Shown here one piece after another: positions 6,875-9,801 of a stretch of 9,801 nucleotides of DNA. Where the stretch lies: assembly GCA_035315685.1 (NCBI GenBank), contig DATFXR010000052.1, forward strand, positions 1 through 9,801, written 5' to 3'. How positions within the stretch are numbered: position 1 is the stretch's first letter; every line of letters starts with the position of its first letter. The notes below the pieces were generated by a model. It was not told where the DNA came from. It ran no database searches and saw nothing but the letters and a program-made list of their open reading frames with translations. This stretch comes from QHWK01 sp035315685 (GTDB lineage Bacteria > Acidobacteriota > Vicinamibacteria > Vicinamibacterales > CAVVIG01). The position numbers were made by a program, and so were the translations under genes.

Positions 6875-7177
6875 TCAGTCGAGGTCGAAGTCGCGCATCG
6901 GCTTCGTGATCGGCTCGTCCTTCGCCTGGCGGAGCGCTTCCTCGAACCGCTTCGCCAGCGCGTCGCCGCGCGTCTTCTCCGAATCGACCGACTGCTGGAA
7001 AATCGCCTCGCGCCGCGCCGCCTGCTCGGCGAGGATCCGCTGCGCGTCGCTCAGCTCCGGCTTGTCGCCGCGCTCGGGCTCTTTGTGCGAGACGACGCGC
7101 CCGAGATTCAGATCGACGACGAGCGTCGACTGGCAACACGGGCACGTCACTTCCAACTCCGATTTGAGCCGCGCCAT
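6875..7177 (-). CDS. Small CPCC-motif protein, unknown function
   Basis: A 100-residue soluble protein. Residues 1-10 are followed by the cysteine cluster TCPCCQSTLVVDLNLG (Cys12, Cys14, Cys15), which looks like half of a zinc ribbon. There is no second cysteine pair, so metal binding, if any, would need a partner or dimer. The rest (about 42-100) is a highly charged, Ala/Arg/Glu-rich probable helix, ending PMRDFDLD. I do not recognise a named family, though similar short CPCC proteins seem common in acidobacterial-type genomes. The start is well supported: GGGAGG lies about nine bases upstream of the ATG at 7175-7177. That ATG shares its A with the TGA stop of the upstream lipoprotein gene (TGATG), so the two genes are almost certainly one operon with translational coupling. 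Confidence 0.78.
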   Translation of the reverse strand: MARLKSELEVTCPCCQSTLVVDLNLGRVVSHKEPERGDKPELSDAQRILAEQAARREAIFQQSVDSEKTRGDALAKRFEEALRQAKDEPITKPMRDFDLD

Positions 7178-7551
7178 CAGCGTTTTCCTCCCAGCGCGCC
7201 GGCCAGACCGATGCTGCTGTCGAACTGCTTCTTCAGCTCGAACGGCTGGCCATCGGGCAGCGTCGCCGTCAGCCGGAGATCCTTGATCATCGCGCGCCGA
7301 TAATCGAAGCGCTGGCCGTAGCCGGCAACGAAGGTGTCGAGCGGCGCCTGAAACCGGCTTTTCGCCGGCACCACGTCTTTGGTCACGCGATAGTACGTGT
7401 TCACCCAGATCTCGACGCCCTTCCAGTCCTGCGAGCTGTGATTGTCGACGGTCAGCAGGTTGCGCTCGAGCGTAATCGGATCGGGCTCGATGGTACGACA
7501 GGCGCCCGACACCAGCACGAGCGCGAGCACGATCAGCAGGGTCCGGGCCAT
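7177..7551 (-). CDS. Small lipoprotein of unknown function
   Basis: A 124-residue predicted lipoprotein. MARTLLIVLALVLVSGAC is a short signal with one positive charge, a hydrophobic core and a lipobox-like SGAC, with Cys18 as the lipidation site. The mature part (TVDNHSSQDWKGVEIWVNTYYR and later FDYRRAMIKDLRLTATLPDG, among others) alternates polar and hydrophobic residues, which suggests a beta-sandwich. I recognise no named domain. The ATG at 7551 is chosen because it gives a clean signal peptide; an in-frame ATG at 7575 would add eight mostly acidic residues. Neither has a well-spaced ribosome binding site. The end overlaps the CPCC gene start by one base. Upstream only 30 nt separate it from the divergent phosphatase-family gene. 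Confidence 0.72.
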   Translation of the reverse strand: MARTLLIVLALVLVSGACRTIEPDPITLERNLLTVDNHSSQDWKGVEIWVNTYYRVTKDVVPAKSRFQAPLDTFVAGYGQRFDYRRAMIKDLRLTATLPDGQPFELKKQFDSSIGLAGALGGKR

Positions 7552-7581
7552 CTCCGCGATCTCTGCGGCTATCATAACGTA

Positions 7582-8307
7582 GTGACTCACGGCCCGCGGC
7601 CGACTCTGCGCGTCGCCACCTACAACATTCATCGCTGCCGCGGGCTCGACGGCCGAACTCGTCCGAATCGGATCGCGGCGGTGCTGCGCGCGATCGATGC
7701 AGACGTCGTGGCGCTGCAGGAAGTGGTCGGCGCCGGCCCGCACGGCGGCGGACACGCCGAGGAGATCGGCGCGCTGCTCGGCATGGGCTGGGTGATGGCC
7801 CCGGCCCGCCAGCTGCGCGGTCACCAGTTCGGCAACGCCGTGCTCAGCCGCCTGCCGATCGCGCAGCATCTCGAACACGATCTGTCGTGGAAGACGTGCG
7901 AAGCCCGGCGGATGCAGCGGGTCGACATCGCCGCCGACGGCTGCACGCTGCATCTCTACAACGTGCATCTCGGGACGGCGATCCTCGAACGGCGGCACCA
8001 GGCACAACGGCTCGCGACGATCGTCACCGATCGCCACGTGTCAGGACCGAAGCTGGTGCTCGGCGACTTCAACGAGTGGATGCGCGGCCTGGCGACGAAC
8101 CTGCTCAGCGAAAAACTGAACAGCGTCGATCTCCGCAACTATCTGCGGCGCAAGCGGACCTACCCGGGACTCTTCCCGATTCTCCACCTCGATCACATCT
8201 ACTACGCCGGGAAGGTCGAGATTCTCGGCATCGAGCTGCCGCGAACGCGGGTGTCCCTCGTCGCCTCCGACCATCTGCCGCTCGTCGCCGACGTCCGCCT
8301 GGGCTAA
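7582..8307 (+). CDS. Endonuclease/exonuclease/phosphatase (EEP) family hydrolase
   Basis: A 241-residue single-domain member of the DNase I-like EEP superfamily, metal-dependent phosphodiesterases acting on nucleic acids, phospholipids or inositol phosphates. The motifs are in order: Asn15 in VATYNIHRCRG, Glu47 in VVALQEV (Mg2+ ligand), His129 in LYNVHLG, Asp162 and Asn164 in VLGDFNEW, and Asp230-His231 in SDHLPLVADV. Asp204-His205 (LDHIYY) is also typical. The set is complete, so it should be active. The motif wording resembles the YbhP-like proteins found beside cardiolipin synthases, but no such neighbour is visible. No signal peptide is seen. The GTG at 7582 is the first sensible start: it precedes the conserved LRVATYNIH by nine residues, and upstream frames run into the divergent lipoprotein gene. 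It ends six bases before the large inverted repeat F. Confidence 0.88.
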   Translation: MTHGPRPTLRVATYNIHRCRGLDGRTRPNRIAAVLRAIDADVVALQEVVGAGPHGGGHAEEIGALLGMGWVMAPARQLRGHQFGNAVLSRLPIAQHLEHDLSWKTCEARRMQRVDIAADGCTLHLYNVHLGTAILERRHQAQRLATIVTDRHVSGPKLVLGDFNEWMRGLATNLLSEKLNSVDLRNYLRRKRTYPGLFPILHLDHIYYAGKVEILGIELPRTRVSLVASDHLPLVADVRLG

Positions 8308-8312
8308 CCTTC

Positions 8313-8588
8313 GCTGAGATCCACAGGGCGGGAAGGCGGGAAGGCGGGAAGGCGGGAAGGCGAAAGGAAGAAGGGCTGGAAGGCTGGAAGGGAAGGGAGG
8401 AAGGTTGGAAGGGAAGGAAAGGCTGCAAGGGAAGGAACCTTCCGGCCTTCCCACCTTTCCATTTCCACCTTCCGGCCTTCCCACCTTTCCATTTCCACCT
8501 TCCGGCCTTCCCACCTTTCCATTTCCACCTTCCGGCCTTCCCGCCTTTCCGTTCCGCCTTCCCGCCTTCCCGCCTTGTGGATCTCAGC
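8313..8588. repeat. Inverted GGGAAGGC array element F with 35-nt arms (convergent gap)
   Basis: This fills the gap between the convergent EEP and desaturase genes. The outer arms, 8313-8347 and 8554-8588, are 35 nt each and complementary at 34 of 35 positions. Each begins GCTGAGATCCACA and continues into GGCGGGAA units. Inside the left arm, GGGAAGGC is repeated about four times, then purine-rich GGAAGG tracts run to about 8437. The right half has three perfect 30-nt direct repeats (8438-8467, 8468-8497, 8498-8527; unit starting CCTTCCGGCCTTCCCACC) and a diverged fourth, then the closing CCGCCTTCC array. The last base of the right arm is the last base of the desaturase stop codon (minus strand). 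The whole 276 nt is nearly pure purine on the left and pyrimidine on the right, so strong hairpin or triplex formation is possible. Confidence 0.9.
8438..8527. repeat. Three perfect 30-nt direct repeats inside element F
   Basis: Three identical contiguous 30-nt units with a partial diverged fourth after 8527. Because 30 is divisible by three, all reading frames through it give repeating peptides, which explains the long low-complexity frames on both strands. I do not regard these as coding. Confidence 0.88.
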
Positions 8589-9511
8589 TACTCGGCTTCT
8601 TCGATCAGCTCGAGGCCGATCGGCGCCACTTCGACGACGCTGGGGACTTTCCGGGCGGCGCGCTTGGCTTTGACCGTGCGCGCTTCTTCGTAGATGCGCT
8701 TCGGGACCGGCTGCACATCCCATGCGATCCCGAGCGCCGCCATCGCGCGGATCACGTACCACGTCGGATCGAACTCCCACCAGTAGAACCCGTTGCGCGC
8801 TGCGCGCTGGTAGCGGTGGTGGTTGTTGTGCCACCCTTCGCCGACGGCGAAAAACGCGGTGAACGCGTTGTTGCGTGATTCGTCGACGGTCTCGAAGCGG
8901 CGCGACCCGAACATGTGGTTGACCGTGTTGATGCAGAACGTCGCGTGCGCCAGCGTCATCGTCGGCAGGCAGAAGCCGTAGACCAGCCACGGGAAGCCGC
9001 CGGCGAGGAACAGCGCGGCGGCGAGCAACGCCGGCGGCATGAAGAAGTAGCGCTCGAGCAGCGCGAGCTCGGGCACCTTGCCGAAGTCCCGGAGCACGGG
9101 GTTGGTCCTCTCCAGCGTGTCGTGTTTCGTGTCGTTCAGAAACCAGCCGATGTGCGCGTAGTAGACGCCGCTGACCATCGGGCTGTGCGGATCGCCGTCG
9201 CGATCGGCGTACTTGTGATGGTTCACATGGTGGCCGGCCCACCACAGCGGACCCTTCTGCATTGCCGCCGTGCCGATGAACGCCCACACGAACTGCGCGA
9301 CGCGGCTCATCTTGAAGGCGCGGTGGGCGAGATACCGGTGAAAGCACAGCGTCAGGCCGATCGCACGGAGAAAGTGAGACACCGCCCAGAGCGCCAAATA
9401 TTCCCAGCGAAAGGTGATGAAGAAGACGAGAAGCGCCGACGCCTGGACGATCCAGAAAATCGAAATCTGCAGAATGTTTGGAAGCACGGAGTCAAATCTC
9501 TCGAAGCGCAC
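8588..9511 (-). CDS. Membrane fatty-acid desaturase (acyl-CoA/acyl-lipid delta-9 type)
   Basis: A 307-residue integral membrane di-iron desaturase that introduces a cis double bond into saturated acyl chains, adjusting membrane fluidity. All three histidine boxes are intact: HRYLAH at 58-63, HHVNHH at 94-99 and HNNHH at 228-232, together with the additional His199 in NTVNHMFG. Hydrophobic segments at about 15-33, 36-54 and 155-190 fit the four-helix layout. GWHNNHHRY, WWEFDPTWY and the GDPHSP segment are typical of the delta-9 DesC/OLE1-like group. No cytochrome b5 domain is present, so electrons must come from a separate carrier. The C-terminal 30 residues are charged and variable. The GTG at 9511 is the furthest usable start and overlaps the permease gene by 20 nt; a GTG at 9487 (giving MLPNILQI) follows a GAGAG and is equally plausible. 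Overlap with the permease implies co-transcription. Confidence 0.9.
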   Translation of the reverse strand: MRFERFDSVLPNILQISIFWIVQASALLVFFITFRWEYLALWAVSHFLRAIGLTLCFHRYLAHRAFKMSRVAQFVWAFIGTAAMQKGPLWWAGHHVNHHKYADRDGDPHSPMVSGVYYAHIGWFLNDTKHDTLERTNPVLRDFGKVPELALLERYFFMPPALLAAALFLAGGFPWLVYGFCLPTMTLAHATFCINTVNHMFGSRRFETVDESRNNAFTAFFAVGEGWHNNHHRYQRAARNGFYWWEFDPTWYVIRAMAALGIAWDVQPVPKRIYEEARTVKAKRAARKVPSVVEVAPIGLELIEEAE

Positions 9512-9801
9512 GGGCGACTGGGATGCGCGCGGCGCGAAGTGCAGGGAGCAGGCCGCCGACGGCTCCCATCAACGCAGAGAAGAGGAGGCCGCCGACGAGG
9601 AGGCCGGGAGTGATGCGAAACTTGAATGCGAGCTCGCTGAAGCTGGTCATGTTCATGGCGCCGGTCGACAGCCCGTGGACCGGTAATGCGATCATGCAGC
9701 CAATCACGCCGCCAATCAGGGCCAGCGCCACCGACTCGGCGAGAAAGGCGGTCACGATGCGCAATCGCGAGAACCCGAGCGCGCGCAGCGTGCCGATCTC
9801 G
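9492..9801 (-). CDS. ABC transporter permease, MacB/FtsX type, C-terminal fragment
   Basis: The last 103 or so residues of a permease whose start lies beyond the right edge of the window. The fragment opens with EIGTLRALGFSR, the hallmark of the cytoplasmic loop of MacB/LolC-type FtsX domains, where the permease contacts its ATPase. A first hydrophobic segment follows (AFLAESVALALIGGVIG and beyond), then a polar extracytoplasmic stretch of about 30 residues (residues about 39-67). A second membrane segment (LLVGGLLFSALMGAVGGLLP) and the typical ending PALRAARIPVARALREI complete it. Such permeases export or extract lipoproteins, peptides or drugs by a mechanotransmission mechanism. The substrate cannot be told from this fragment. 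The stop codon lies inside the start of the desaturase gene. Confidence 0.88.
   Translation of the reverse strand, partial: EIGTLRALGFSRLRIVTAFLAESVALALIGGVIGCMIALPVHGLSTGAMNMTSFSELAFKFRITPGLLVGGLLFSALMGAVGGLLPALRAARIPVARALREI

Noticed and set aside
8438..8550. Possible CRISPR array (30-nt repeats)
   Set aside because: The copies are contiguous with no spacers and there are no cas genes; it is a plain tandem repeat.
8405..8878. Plus-strand frames with repeated FPPFHFHLPA-type peptide
   Set aside because: The peptide repeat is a by-product of the 30-nt DNA repeat, readable in every frame, with no start signal or domain.
8304..9347. Minus-strand frame of 347 codons across the desaturase and element F
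   Set aside because: Overlaps the desaturase in another frame, lacks its histidine boxes and ends in low-complexity repeat-encoded peptide.

Overview
This is a high-GC, densely packed bacterial chromosomal window carrying mostly housekeeping and accessory metabolic genes. There is no phage, plasmid, transposase, CRISPR array, rRNA or tRNA signature. The gene repertoire (AbgB-like M20 amidohydrolase, YheT hydrolase, HerA/DUF853 ATPase, DUF72, CusF-SCO lipoprotein, MacB-type permease, acyl-lipid desaturase) and the simple-repeat intergenic arrays suggest an environmental acidobacterium, perhaps Vicinamibacteria. That placement is inference from general familiarity, not from a marker gene.

Layout, left to right. 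1-215 (-): exported amidohydrolase N-terminus, cut by the window edge. 429-1469 (+): YheT-like alpha/beta hydrolase. 1558-3249 (-): HerA-like/DUF853 ATPase. 3392-4123 (-): DUF72 protein. 4319-5194 (+): lipoprotein with a CusF-like copper domain fused to an SCO1/SenC domain. 5354-6082 (+): transglutaminase-like cysteine protein. 6117-6239 (+): possible 40-residue membrane peptide. 6338-6808 (+): protein built on a nine-residue tandem repeat. 6875-7177 and 7177-7551 (-): small CPCC protein translationally coupled to an upstream small lipoprotein gene. 7582-8307 (+): endonuclease/exonuclease/phosphatase-family enzyme. 8588-9511 (-): membrane fatty-acid desaturase. 9492-9801 (-): C-terminal end of a MacB/FtsX-type ABC permease, overlapping the desaturase start.

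The most striking content lies between the genes. Seven of the eight intergenic gaps longer than about 60 nt hold a short tandem-repeat array, and five of these are inverted pairs: one array on the left and its complement on the right, around a 20-110 nt centre. The repeat word differs between elements (GGGGCTN twice, GTCAGTC, GGATTAG, GGGAAGGC), but the architecture is the same. In the four G-rich elements the G-rich arm always comes first when read 5' to 3' on either strand. The elements run into coding sequence: one encodes a C-terminal tail, one supplies a stop codon and then the only usable start region of the next gene, and one touches a stop codon. The two GGGGCTN elements lie in the two divergent gaps and share a core motif. 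I regard this repeat family as the best candidate for an undescribed system here. No defence, secretion or biosynthetic cluster is visible.
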